Part shown: piece by piece, positions 51,745 to 63,374 of the stretch
Layout of the letters: each line of letters opens with the position of its first letter
Numbering within the stretch: the first letter of the stretch is position 1
Origin: Dicyema japonicum
Taxonomy: Eukaryota; Dicyemida; Rhombozoa; Dicyemidae
Length of the DNA: 64,000 bases
Assembly: GCA_011109175.1 (NCBI GenBank)
Contig: RDEW01000003.1
Span: 682,001-746,000, forward strand
Direction of reading: 5' to 3'
Notes under the pieces: generated by a model
The model's database searches: none
The model's input: only the letters and a program-made list of their open reading frames with translations
Told to the model about the DNA's origin: nothing
Position numbers and translations under genes: made by a program

Positions 51745-53735
51745 CTAGTAGTTTAATGGTCGATCAATCGTCCTCTCTAATAATAAATAAATCAGAAATA
51801 ATTTTGGATTCACGTGTAGATAAATTTGCCTTATCAGGCCTCTCAATGACATGTAATACTGCATTTTACGAGGAGCCGTATTATCTATTGCTCCTCCCAG
51901 TCAAGACACCCAATTAGAAAAAGTTGAAGAATAAATATCCGAAATTGTAAATTATAAGACTGGGAACGAGGTTTAACGCAGTCCGACTAATAAATAGAGA
52001 AAAAAGAACTAAACACATTACCTGCATGGCAATCGAGTTGGCAGAGGTTATCACAAAAACGTTAAATAAAGCTTTGAAGAAAGACTACGAACTAGATATT
52101 GGTAGCGGGTTGATTCATTCACCTACCGAAGCCAAGAAAACTAAAAGGACCTACATATAATCTGGAGGTCAATTATTATATTAACGACATTACGGAAAAC
52201 ATTATCCCTTAATGATGTCCAATTAATTTATGAACATTATCATCCTATGAGGTTCTTAATTTCCAAAGAAATGTCCACGCATTCCAGTATATAGTTAGCC
52301 ATCGACTCGTTTTCTTCGTTTGGTCTGTCCGTATATATTTATATCCACGAAATATAATGGGACTATTTTTAGCGAGTTTGACCTCGTAGATAAGTGCACT
52401 ATCAATGGTTTTTATTCTGCACATTCATATCCGAGGCTAATGTTGAATCCACTTGAATCTCACAAACTTGTTCGCAGTAATAATCTACATGGAATGTTCC
52501 TGAGTCTCTTAGTCCTTCTTAATTATATATTGACGACACATGTACAGCCACCTCATTATGCCTTCGTAGGTAATCGCTGTTTAGCATACGACCACAGTTT
52601 TTCGCAAAGTGGTCGACACTTTTCCTGGAAGAATTACAGAGCTATAACTGATATGGCTCCTCGGAAAGTGCGAATATTATTATTATTAAATGACTAGTAA
52701 CGCAAAATACTGCATTTATTCTTATTGAGCAATGATATCCTCTGATTCTCTTGGAGATAACGATTCAAACGGATTCATCAATTAATTCCACTGGAACACC
52801 ATTTCGTTCCATGGTGACGTGTTCTAAGAATCGCTTGGATTCATTAGTTATGATTGAGCTGTGCTTAACAAGCTAGGGGTTAAATAAATAAGATTTCAAT
52901 ATTAGGTTTTTTTAAACCTTTTTCCAACTCCCAACAGAGTCGTCAGAGATCAGAGATATGAGCATTTGAAAGTCAAGCTGCTTAAGCAGAGAGTCGTCTG
53001 TAATATAAATATGAGAGGCTTCTGAACCAATAAACCAACACCGACATTCCTGTTAGTCACTGGAAGTTGCGAATGAAGTGGTGCTTGAATCAATGCCCTC
53101 CCGTGGCGGGTATCACATTGACAGCGATAAATTCTGCATCAGTATCTCCAGCAGGCCTGGACTGAAGATTTGCTAACTCAAATTCGGAGCGGAAGTACTG
53201 TCATAGACATCACGCCCTTTCTTTCCGAAGAATTGCTGGACGATTCCAGAGACATAAGTCAATCTGTGTAAAAGGAAGAGTCTGTAATACTTATGAAATA
53301 ATCATCGGGTTTATACGTTGACATAACGTGATATACAGAGGCCACGAACACAGAAAATCTCATTTTATATATAGAAAAATTAATAGCTTGTAGTCACTTA
53401 GCTGGGTTACTATTATGTACGTTCTATTGTAATTTACTGGAATCGAAACCTAACTATTAATCTAACAACTAAGATGCTTAAACTTTAAATAAGGCAAAAT
53501 TTTTAACAAAATAAAAATGTTAAAACTTAGAAACTATCATAGGAGTGTCATCCACTTAACCAACAAAAATTATAGTAGGATTATTAATTAAAGTCAAATT
53601 GTGACTATTTTAAATAAATTTAATACATATATAATTTAAAAATTGTTTTATAATATGGCGAACCTATGAATACACATATATTAATCGGCATGCGCTTTCC
53701 TCGTTCTTGTGGTTGACTGCTTGTGTTCATTTTAC
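51745..53735. other. Stretch with unrecognised ORF only
   Basis: The longest frame is 52,320-52,697 (+), 125 residues (FSEFDLVDKCTINGFYSAHS, GNRCLAYDHSFSQSG). It shows no known motif, and its first codons may be non-ATG. No splice-linked exons were found. Treated as unsupported. Confidence 0.3.
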
Positions 53736-53739
53736 TGTA

Positions 53740-54095
53740 TACGAGTTCCCTCGGAGTATGGCTATTCCAATCTTTTGTCTTAGCCATAAGCACTCTCGTA
53801 TATTCCTTTTCTTTCCGGCAATCAATCCTCCGAGTTCTCGCAAGAACTCAGCCGTCATTGGACCAACGGCTCCCGATGATTCGGTCGCAACAGGAGTAAA
53901 TCGGTAGCGATCCCCGAGGCAAGAATATTTTTTGATTTTGTAGGTTCCTCGCAGTCCAAGCAGCTGCTCCAGGTGTCTGAACCGATTTGAAAATATTCGT
54001 GCTTGAGAACGTGTCTACACAAGTTGCTTCCTAGACCAAAGATCTTCCAGACGTGAAGGGGAAAAGGATCATCCCGTCAGGTCTCTTTCCATTTT
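53740..54095 (-). mobile_element. Retroelement C-terminal cassette fragment
   Basis: The minus strand gives ERPDGMILFPFTSGRSLV, then EATCVDTFSSTNIF, PGAAAWTARNLQNQKIF and, after shifts, the GAVGPMTAEFLRELGG end (53,880-53,740). That end is nearly identical to 13,990-14,060 in the opposite orientation. Broken by frameshifts. Confidence 0.7.
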
Positions 54096-54339
54096 ACTCT
54101 ATTCGTCTGTTGTATTGTCAAACATTATATAATTGGATTCATCAAATAGTGCAGAAGGTTGTTATCAAAATGTCTAATATATATTTTATATTTTGTTAAC
54201 CTATGAATATGGATTATTTTTCACTATTTGATTTCTCCCTATTAATATTCTTTTGGCTATATTTCTTTTCAGTCTGTTTGTTCGAATTGTTATGGTCTGC
54301 ATCATGTCAAGAATATTTTTAGTAATTCAATTATTATTA

Positions 54340-54490
54340 TTAAGGCACTTTTACGAAAGCTAGCATGTTTATAGTAACGCATGGGGAACACTCAAAACAA
54401 TATTTAGAGTTAATCTCCTCTGTCGAATGCAATCGATCTCAAATTGTCTGCTTGTCCGCAGTTTTGAGCTTTTTTTTCACCTGGTTTATA
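54340..54490 (-). mobile_element. LINE-C 3' end
   Basis: ttattattattaaggcactt, ttacgaaagct..., cctctgtcgaatgcaatcga match the 3' terminal part of LINE-C at 29,461-29,600. Only the untranslated end is present. Confidence 0.65.
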
Positions 54491-54499
54491 TCAGTAATC

Positions 54500-55565
54500 C
54501 AATAAAATATATAATTCGAAGAGAAAAATAACATTTACTTCATTTTTTTCGAACTATATTGAATCTTCACTATCGATTTTTATTGTTTGAGCATTGATTT
54601 CGTTGCATAACCTATTTCATCTTTATCCTGGCTACCTTTTTGATTTTATACAAATTATTATCGACGATTTTTCTGTACTAAAAATATATATAATTCATAC
54701 TTTTTATAAAGGAGATAACCTTTCATTGTAATCAGCTACAAAGTCTGCCGCGTCTTGCCCGGGTTACTCATCTAGTGCTGGTAACATTTCACCTTTCAAA
54801 AGACATGTCACCTCCTGTTATTCAATCAATATTAATTGATTTTGAATCAAAGAATTTATTTTTTTAAAGCTATATTTAATTGACTCGACTCATGTTGACT
54901 ATTTTAACCTAACCTGAACGTGCCTTAATCTGTTATAAAAAATTAAATAAACCTCGATTGGATGTTTGACAAAAATTGAGTAATTTGACTTAGCTCTTCA
55001 TATGGAGATTCAAATCTTCTCAACATTAGCCATGGATTAGTTCCATAATCATTTAAAACGGGTATTTAAATTCATTAACTTGCATTTGAGAAATCATCCT
55101 TTTGGTTATATAATTCCTGAAAATTTTTTTTCTGTGTCTGAGGATTTCATCAATTATAATATTTACTTACTGATTCTCATCAACTACATTTTTACCTGAA
55201 ATAGAAAAATAATTGAATAAATTTTCTTCAGATATGTGTGTTTTTTTGATCGAATGTGTGTCAGGTGTTTTTTTGAAGTTCTTAATAATACTCTAGACAT
55301 CGGTTTTGTAACACTTTCAGTTAATATTGAATTCCATATTTCATAACGTTAGCCTTTTTTGTATATGATGATTACATTTTTGACATCCAAGATATTGATG
55401 GCCATAAAATTATTTTATGGAGTTATGGCTACTGGTTCCTGGATGTTCTTTTTCTTTGAATTTTTTTAGACAGTTTGATTGTATCATTAAATTAATTATA
55501 AATTCTTAACAATTCTGAAATATGAATATTCTTGAATTCGGTCTGTTATCCCATTGAAAACTTAT
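54500..55565. other. Stretch without recognised genes
   Basis: AT-rich. No family or repeat identified. Confidence 0.35.
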
Positions 55566-55569
55566 GTCT

Positions 55570-55810
55570 CAAATGTCTTCCTCCTCGTAGCAGGCACAGC
55601 ATGTTCAACCGCTGACTGTGGGGAAATGTCCGCTCCCGTGTGAAAAGCAGCCCTGCCATCGATCCCCATATTCACTCGGAAAGCCAGGAGGACCGAGTCG
55701 CGAACGACCAGCCTGAGTTTTTCCAAGCCTTTGACATCTCTAAAATAAATTCCAATAGAAGGTTTATTTGAGAAGAGTCACTGAACCACGCGTGAGACAT
55801 CCTCATATTC
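55570..55810 (-). mobile_element. LINE-J ORF1 fragment
   Basis: Clear relative of 48,655-48,915 (shared agcagccctgccatcgatcc, gagtcgcgaacgacc and gtgagacatcctcat). Same orientation; no intact frame. Confidence 0.65.
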
Positions 55811-56134
55811 GTCAATTCCTTTAATGCTTATATTTATTTCTCTCAGGACTAATAATAATTCCTATGGATAAAATCATTTATAACATAATGAACTCAAATC
55901 ATTTTCTCCATAAAGATATTATTTTAATCCTTATCGATATGTGTGAAAGAACCACATCAGCTAGTTCAACCAAAAAGATGTAGTCTCGATATTTTCTCTT
56001 TGTGTGGATATCTTGAAGCTTCTCATATTATAATGTAGAAGGATCTTTCTCTAAGGATCCATTTCATCAGTACGGCTGGAAGAAATCAAAAAGTTCATTT
56101 TTTCAAAGTTATAAACTGGACCATGTGGTAGGTA

Positions 56135-57240
56135 TATTGGTTAAAATTGTAGAAAAATGTGTAACTTTCTGAAAAGAGCCTTAATTGGGTGGATTGGGAG
56201 GATCCGAATCAGAGAAGTGAGCTGGTGTAATAAGGATAATCCTTTTGAATCTGCTGGATGTGATTTAAACCAGGCTGAATAATCAGCATTAAAATCTCCA
56301 CACAATATCAGGTTTCCGAGCTGGAATGAATGAATGAAAAATTTTTATTAGGCAAAAACAAATAGTTAGAAATTAGGGAAGAACTAAACTAAGTACCCTT
56401 TCACCTCCTTGCGGCAGCGTTTTCGTGGCATCTTTTTGTCTTCCCCGTGCCTCCTTCTTTATCACATTTTCAGAATTTTTCTGATCTTCCTCGGGGTCCC
56501 TAAAATCAGGGTATCCTCTTTCGGGCAGCGGCGCTCTATAACACAATCCGAGGGAATGCCGTATTGCCCGCCGCCGAACTTCCTCAAGTTGGTGAGGCAC
56601 TTTTCGCGTTCCTCACTGCAATACCAGGAGTGCGCACCATAAGTGAGCATAGGCAGCACCATGTCGTTGAACACTTTGGCCCAGGCATCGCGACTCAGCT
56701 GAAAAGCCCTCAACGCTCCTAGTCTTTGCACAGCCCGCCTCTTAACGAGGGGGTGTGCTCCTCGAAACTACACTTGGAGTTGAATGTCACTCCAAGGTAG
56801 CTCGTCCGCCCAGTAACCTCTATACGTACCCCATAGATGGTTACTTTAGGTATTAAATTATTAGACCGCTTAGGGCGGCCAAAAACTAATAACTTGCATT
56901 TCTCAGGTCTCAGCCTAAGTTCTCTGCTCCCACACCAGCGTATGATTTCATTGACAGCTACTTGAATCCTCCGACACGCTACATCTGGTTTCCACGAGTG
57001 ATCCCAGAGTACTATGTCGTCGGCCGGGTGGGGGTCGGTAGGTATATAGGTTAAAGTTCTAGAAAAATGTGTAACTTTCTCAAAAGAGCCTTAATTGGGT
57101 GGATTGGGATGATCCGAATCAGAGAAGTGAGCTGGTGTAATAAGGATAATCCTTTTGAATCTGAAGGATGTGATTTAAACCAGGCTGAATAATCAGCTTT
57201 AAAATCTTCACACAATATCAGGTTTCCGAGCTTGTTTAAC
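56135..57240. repeat. ~190-bp direct repeats flanking an RT fragment
   Basis: 56,135-56,325 and 57,043-57,235 agree almost base for base (gtagaaaaatgtgtaacttt, ccttaattgggtggattggg, agtgagctggtgtaataagg and tttaaaccaggctgaataat blocks). The insert between them starts with a tgaatgaatgaa run. Confidence 0.9.
56345..57040 (-). mobile_element. R1/I-like RT fragment (ADD motif to thumb)
   Basis: The minus strand opens with PADDIVLWDHSWKPD (the catalytic AD-D pair), then RIQVAVNEIIRWCGSRELRL, RPEKCKLLVFGRPKRS, GRTSYLGVTFNSKCSFEEHT, then LGALRAFQLSRDAWAKVFND, MVLPMLTYGAHSWYCSEERE. A frameshift lies near 56,740. It is 5' truncated at the YADD motif and is GC-richer than its surroundings. Related in type but not close to LINE-I or LINE-J. 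Confidence 0.75.
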
Positions 57241-57307
57241 TTGGTTAGGTTTAGAGAGAATCTTTTTGGGCAAGAAGATGGAGGAAGGACGTTGATGCTT
57301 GTAATGT

Positions 57308-57652
57308 TGAGAGTTTCGAATTCATTTTTAATAATAATAAAGCCTTTTCACGAGAGCCATAGTATTTATAGCTCTGCATAGGCAGGACACACACTTTATT
57401 TAAGTGAAGAACAGTTAATTTTAACTAATCGTAGAACCAAGGAATGATTTTCACTTCTTTTTTTCTTTTTCTTATGTGAGTTTTTTTTCTAGACAATCCA
57501 ATTCCGCAGTGAGTATCCACTGATGACGGCGTCACTCGTTAAACCCTTTCTGCATTGTAGAACCTTCCACCAGGTGAACAGCAGCAAGATTCGAACCCGT
57601 AGCCTAAGCCATTTAAGCCTGACACCTAACCACTATGCCACACGGCTATGCC
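57308..57652 (-). mobile_element. tRNA-derived SINE, copy 2
   Basis: The minus strand has A box tggcatagtgg and B box ggttcgaatct 45 nt apart, a body shared with 16,683-17,016, and a 3' end ggctctcgtgaaaaggcttt plus TTATTATTA. It is inserted into the LINE-J endonuclease. Confidence 0.9.
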
Positions 57653-57984
57653 CATTTGTAATTGATGCACCAAATATTTTTGTAGTCCCATCGTTTATTA
57701 GTGATTGTCCGTAAATCGAATGTTATCTCTTATAATGATGAGGAAACCCCTACCACGACGGTTTGAGCGGTCCATACGGATGCAGTGGTATCCTGGAAAA
57801 TGGGGGGTGGGTGATGATGGAGTAAGTCTGCTTTCTTGAAGTAAAATCAGGTCAATGTTCAGTTCTTTAATGAAAGACCGAATTTTGCTTTTAAATCCGT
57901 TGATGTTTATCTGTAGAATTGAGGTGGAGGTCCTAAATTAAGTTCAATGTCACCGGCGATAATTATCAGAAACCCATTCAGCCG

Positions 57985-58130
57985 AGGGGGATTAAAAAAG
58001 GGAAAGGCCGTCATCCGAAGATTCCTTCTTCGGATGGGAGGTAGTTAATGGTACTTTTCCGCGGTGCATTAAGTGCACCCTGAGCGCCTCCCAAACTTTC
58101 ATAACTAGTCGACCACATGACGCCACGTTT
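57985..58130 (-). repeat. Short repeat family M, diverged copy
   Basis: On the minus strand acgtggcgtcatgtggtcga, gggaggcgctcagggtgcac and a palindrome cttcggatg...catccgaag. It shares only the head/core with subtypes A and B. Confidence 0.5.
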
Positions 58131-58139
58131 TAAACACAT

Positions 58140-59315
58140 TAATTCAAAATAAATAACATAAATAAAAAATTATATTAATTTTTTATTTATTTTTGAGCCA
58201 TGTGTTTTAGACTCATGCATTAAATTATTTATAGAAAAAGCAAACTTCAATCTATATTTACCTTTTTAGTCACCATTTCTCAATCCAATTGAGAATGTAT
58301 TCAGCACGTGGATAAACTATTTTCCAGAGGAGGGCCTGAAATTATAAAAGAAGGTAGTTTTTTACCCTTAAAGATTGGTGACACTATAGAAAGTCACGTT
58401 AATGGTCGGGAAACCCTATAAATTAAATTTTAGTGAGGAAAATATTTTAAATCCCAAGACAGTCTTCTCTTTGATTTTTTAGGTCAATGATATCGAAAGT
58501 GAGGAATGAACGTCGGAAACAGAATGTTATCCAAAAGATTTTACTGGCAGTAGTGAGGGGAAACTCCAATTCCTTGGTTTTGTCTTGTTTTTTTAAATGC
58601 AATATTCAATTTACTAAATAAATACAATATTGAATTTTCTTTTCTAGAAACTGTCTATGTTGAAATATTAATTCTTAGATTGACAATTAACACGTGGTTG
58701 TATGTTTATTCAGTCAATTATTTCCAGAGATGCTATAATCCAGCAATGAGTCGTTAGTCACTTTGAAATTTATCTATGGGAATCTGACACTAAAGGTTGT
58801 AATGAGCCAATATATTTTTACGCTTTTTTGAAGTTTCTCGTTGTACTGCGTCGATATTCCATGTTTATTAAAAACTTGGTTAGTCTTTAGAGTCTTTTGG
58901 AGCACAACAGATTGAATGCAATGACTCTTTCATCCATCTTGATTGTCATTCAATGTTGAATATTTTCATCCTAAGAGACATATCAATGTGTCTTCACTAA
59001 AAAACTAATCTTAAAACTCTAGTCGGTTCACATTGATTTTTATCCTCCTCTTTGTCGCATTCTTTGAAAATGACGTTTGTAGTCTCAGTCTCGTTTGAAC
59101 ATTTGTAGTCTCATATTTGGTAATTATATGTTGATATCAGCCCCATGTGCCATATTGAATACGTGTACGTGTTTCCTTCGAATTTCCTTTGATTTCTATT
59201 TCTAAAACTAGCCAGTTCTTGATTTCCTATTGGGAGTTTTGAGTTGTTTAACCAAAATAGTTTTCATGTGTGTTAAGAGTATTTAAGCCTCTCAAATGAA
59301 ATTGAATCATTTGAA
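58140..59315. other. Stretch without recognised genes
   Basis: AT-rich. No family identified. Confidence 0.35.
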
Positions 59316-59317
59316 AA

Positions 59318-59640
59318 TAGCCACATGGTGCCACGTGGTGCTTCGTGTCTAATTGTTGAAGTTTCTGTTTGTTCTCCTGTTCCTTCTCTCTTCCTATTAG
59401 AGTGGCGTCATGTGATCCACTGTTTAGGTGTCGCCCAGTGCCTGGCTGGCACGAAAAAGGATCATTTGCTCTCCTCCACTCCACTGGAGGGGTTTCAACA
59501 ACTGCAACTATAGACGTCTATTACCCTTTATGCTGATTCCGGATGGACTCTGTTTCTGTAGAAGTAGTAACTGGATGCACTTAATTAGTTGTTTACTTTA
59601 ACTTCTTTCTCGGTGTATTTAGGGATAATAAATAAATGAA
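59318..59640 (+). repeat. Short repeat family M, subtype A, copy 2
   Basis: Longest copy. Head ggtgccacgtggtgcttcgt, core gagtggcgtcatgtgatcca, then ggatcatttgctctcctcca, tgctgattccggatggactc and tail ttagttgtttactttaactt with an ataaataaatga end. Confidence 0.9.
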
Positions 59641-61740
59641 ATGACTACTTTGGCAAGTGAGTTGAGATTGAGTTTGGAAACCATGTTGAAAAGAGGTAAG
59701 TTTGATGGACGTATATATCTTTTAAGGAACAGTTTTTCCGAAACACCAGAAAGCACAGGGATAATAAAAAGTGTTCAATAAAAGGAAGGCAGGCTGGTCT
59801 TATTGATACTTACTCAAGATAATAAATTAAGGGAGATGTATAAAACAAGTTTCCTAGTTTTTTTTAGCCATACGTGTGTGTACGTGGGATTTAAGAGGAG
59901 TATTAGAATTTAAAGGTATTATTATCACCAACGATGCTCCCTACCAAGACAATCCTGGTTCAGCCAATTTCATTTTCATATGTAATCCTTCTCACCAAGT
60001 ATCTGGCGTATATGCAGTATCTCCCGATCACCTGGTTTAATCCTGATTAGAATGGAGACTAAAGATTATGTGCGTCTTATAACCAATTTATTGGTCGAAT
60101 GTTCAGGTGGTGATTTTTAAGCATTTCGAGACAACTCCATCCCTGGACACAACCAGATAATTTTACTTGACAATCGTAGAGAGAGAAAGCTCACTAGCGC
60201 TGGTAAATATTTTGTCAATGCTCATTCCTATTTGTTCCTTTATTTTTATAAACCCTGAATACACTAAGAAAAAAGTTAATAGTTAATGACTAATACTTTC
60301 CAGGTCACAAAAGTAGAAACCTTCTAATATCCCGTAAAGATCATGCAGTTGTGAGACTACTGATCCCCTTTAGTGCTGTCCAAGCAATAGGTGCTGCTTG
60401 AGACAGAAGGAACACATTATGCTACTCTTGTTGAACATGGAAAAAAGTACAGAAATGAGGAGAAATCTTCATAATTTATTTCTAATTATCCTGAGAATAT
60501 TAAATAATAAGCTAATTAATTCATAACTTGACCTATTTAACTATTCATTAAAATAAACATATTAATTAACTTTTTATTAAATCATTGTTAAATTTTAAAA
60601 TAATTTACATCTCACTTCATCGACGTGGATTAAGGTTCGAAGCAACTTTGTATGATAATACCAATAAAACCTTAAAGGTTCTCTAAATATCAATTGATCA
60701 AAAGTTTTTGAATAATTATTTATTTAGAAGATAATTAAGAAGGAAAGTAAAAAAATATCAATAATATAAATATTAAAAACATGATTAATTTTATTGTTTT
60801 AGGGTGGTTAACCAATTTAGCAATAATACATCAACTATTGACATATATTTCTAGTGGAGTATTGTGTCGTATTTCTGTTATTGAATTCAATCTTGCTGTT
60901 ATCAAAATGGTCGACGCTCAATTATTTTGCTAACTTCTAATCATCAGTATTACTTCAATAACAAGATTTCTACGATTGAATACAACAGTTGTCTTGGATA
61001 TTTCGTGTTCGAAAGCTACTTCGCAAACGAGATGTTCTTTCGCCCACATACACGTTACCTCCAAAATTGTTCTAAGACTTAGATGGCTACCTAAAAAACT
61101 AACAAAGCAGATCCTGTAAAATAACGCGGACAGAAAAACCCCGATCTTTTGGATATCAAAACTCTAATTTCGATTCTTTATTTAACGTTTGAGTGAGTCA
61201 ATTCTACTATAGTCATATTTCATTTCCATTGTATGTAAACCTGGAGTTAATTCAACCAAGTTCTATGATGGACGATCTACTACGAACTTTTTATGCTCGA
61301 ATTTCGAATAAAAATAATATAAATGGATTATACATTGAATTAAAATATTCTACCTTATATGTACCTGGAGAAGTTGTAGTTATCAATTCTGAGTGAATAT
61401 CAAAACATTTTACCTTTAGTTTTATATTTTATGTGAATGATAGCAAAGCTACGACAATTCCACAAATTACACAAATTGGATTATATATAATTTTTCTAAA
61501 TTTGTATTAAATGACTAAATATATGCGAGTATATTGTACTTCAAGTACCATGAGTTGTCACATAAAATTTTTGACTTTTTTAATTTGTGTTCAAACGTGT
61601 TGCTGGAATGTCTCCGAATCAAATTACACCCGAGTGCTAATGTCGGTTATTATAAGTAACCAATTCCAGTAAACATTGTATTATTATCTGTTTTTGATAA
61701 TTGAATTTTCATTTTTTTTTACGACTCCGTAATAAATGAT
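59641..61740. other. Stretch with possible but unassigned exons
   Basis: Several places look like short exons bordered by mini-introns of 21-31 nt (59,641-59,697 MTTLASELRLSLETMLKRG followed by a GT-AG of 31 nt; 60,051-60,240 METKDYVRLITNLLVE; 60,400-60,475 ETEGTHYATLVEHGKKYRNE; 61,193-61,396 LKYSTLYVPGEVVVINS). I could not join them into one frame or name a family. A broken or fast-evolving gene is possible. Confidence 0.3.
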
Positions 61741-61742
61741 AT

Positions 61743-61815
61743 TTTTTTAGTTAGTTAAGAGCTCTTTCGCGAGCCCTAAGGGTTTTGCTTGAGCCACCCT
61801 TCGCCCACGCCATCT
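61743..61815 (-). mobile_element. LINE-C 3' end
   Basis: agttagttaagagctctttc, gcgagccct and cgcccacgccatcttgttta match 14,170-14,265. Short remnant. Confidence 0.6.
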
Positions 61816-61920
61816 TGTTTATGCTTGACATTATTTTCATTGTACAATTTTATAGAGAATGAAAAAAAACAAATAATATGAAAATTTTTATTATTTTCGT
61901 ATCTTGCTAAAATTCACCAT

Positions 61921-62106
61921 ACAAGGAGCCGCATCGCTAATAATTATAGGTGGGAGGCCACCCTTCCAAAAGATGTAGAGGGTGGAAAGTTCAAACGGTT
62001 CTCTTTAGTGCATAACTTGCACCGGGCGCCACCACAACAACAGGTGAACCTCATGTCGCCACGCTAAAGTTCAGAATTATCTTCCTCGGTGATCTTGGAG
62101 TTAAAT
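61921..62106 (-). repeat. Short repeat family M, diverged copy
   Basis: The minus strand shows gcgtggcgacatgaggttca, gtggcgcccggtgcaagtta and tgcac, matching the head/core of the family and best the copy at 57,985-58,130. Confidence 0.5.
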
Positions 62107-62384
62107 AAATAAAAATCGCTAATAAATAAAATCAGATTTGAAATTTTAATAGGAATTTGTCATTAGCGTCTCTTTGTTTGAACTATAACATTCAAATGTA
62201 CTGAATTTACATCTGATTTCACGATGTATAAAGTCTCTGGATTACAAATTTCCCAACAATTACATTTAATATTATTTTACATTAATGTTAATAATTATGT
62301 TTTATTTAAAAAAAAATTTATTTTTGAAATAGCACAGTGTCCTATTTTTTGTCTTAAATAAGGTAATTTCTATTAAAGTATTAG

Positions 62385-62640
62385 AGTGGCCAGTAGCGTC
62401 ATGTGATCCACCTGTCTAGGTGACGACCAGTGCCAGGCCGGCATGAAAAAGGATCATTTGCTCTCTCCCACTCCACTGGAGTGGTTTCCACAACTGCATG
62501 TAATGGACGTCTTACCCTTTATGCTGATTCCGGATGGACTCTGTATAAGTGGAAACTGGATACATACACTTAATTAGTTGTTTTTACTTTAACTTCTTTT
62601 TCTTGGTGTATCCGGGGTTAATAAATAAATAAAATAATAA
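62385..62640 (+). repeat. Short repeat family M, subtype A, copy 3
   Basis: gcgtcatgtgatccacctgt, ggatcatttgctctctccca, tgctgattccggatggactc and the tail ttagttgtttttactttaac. The 5' head is missing. Confidence 0.85.
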
Positions 62641-62737
62641 ATAGGACAATTTCAGCCTTAATAATAATCATCTTATGACCAGTATGATTCCAGGTTTGTT
62701 AAAATAACAATTTCGTTTTATCGGACATCTGAAAACT

Positions 62738-62980
62738 TTGAGATTAATTGGGTTAATTTGTTTTGGACTAAATTATAATAATTATGTGAAACGTAATTAT
62801 GCTCAATTAGTGAATACAATAATTGGATTATTCTTTTCCTCACCCAAATCACCCTTTATTGATCAACTTCACAAAATCCACCCCATCACAGACAATTTAA
62901 ATGAAACTCTGAAGTTCCTCTCCCAAGTCTACATCCCAGAATATCCCTTTCAGTCTATGTGCAAATCCCCAAACAAATAA
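62738..62980 (+). CDS. Hypothetical ORF, unrecognised
   Basis: An 80-residue frame that is open further upstream without Met (FIGHLKTLRLIGL). Composition is protein-like rather than low-complexity: NYAQLVNTIIGLFFSSPKSP, FIDQLHKIHPITDNLNETLK, FLSQVYIPEYPF. It may be an exon of a gene with mini-introns. I found no acceptor/donor-linked neighbour that I could name, and no family. Confidence 0.35.
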   Translation: MRLIGLICFGLNYNNYVKRNYAQLVNTIIGLFFSSPKSPFIDQLHKIHPITDNLNETLKFLSQVYIPEYPFQSMCKSPNK

Positions 62981-63370
62981 AAAATTATTATGACTAGAAA
63001 ATTTCCTGGCGAATATTCTAACAACAGCATTTTATTGAACTTTCCTCAAAGAAATAATTCAAACTAACACGTTTATTATTTTTATTATTATTTAAGGTGC
63101 CATTGCAAAAATATCTGATTTCCTCATTTCATCCACCGAATATAGGATCAATAAGGACATTAATGCTTAGTCTGATATGATATTACTTTTGAGTTTTTAC
63201 ATGCGTTTATTGTAGTGTGATAATATCAAATCTCCCTAGTCATCATTGTAGTGGTTGACTGATAAATTATATACTTTTGAGTATTTACCCCCCAACCTGG
63301 TCAAAGATCTTATTCTACTTGCAAAATACCACTTAATGTTCCAATTTCGTGTTTGTTTACAAATGAATTG
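62981..63370. other. Stretch without recognised genes
   Basis: AT-rich. Nothing identified. Confidence 0.35.
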
Positions 63371-63374
63371 CCAC

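Larger units (their letters stand above)
55990..57935 (-). mobile_element. LINE-J endonuclease, interrupted by two insertions
   Basis: On the minus strand the endonuclease begins LQININGFKSKIRSFIKELN, then IDLILLQESRLTP, HFPGYHCIRMDRSNRRGRG (57,935-57,690). After the SINE it continues EFETLNITSINVLPPSSC, KLGNLIL (57,300-57,210). The catalytic segment occurs twice: CEDFKADYSAWF at 57.2 kb and CGDFNADYSAWF at 56.3 kb, because about 190 bp are directly duplicated around an inserted RT fragment (56,345-57,040). Only the 56.3-kb version keeps the catalytic GDFNA. No RT of its own follows. Confidence 0.7.
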
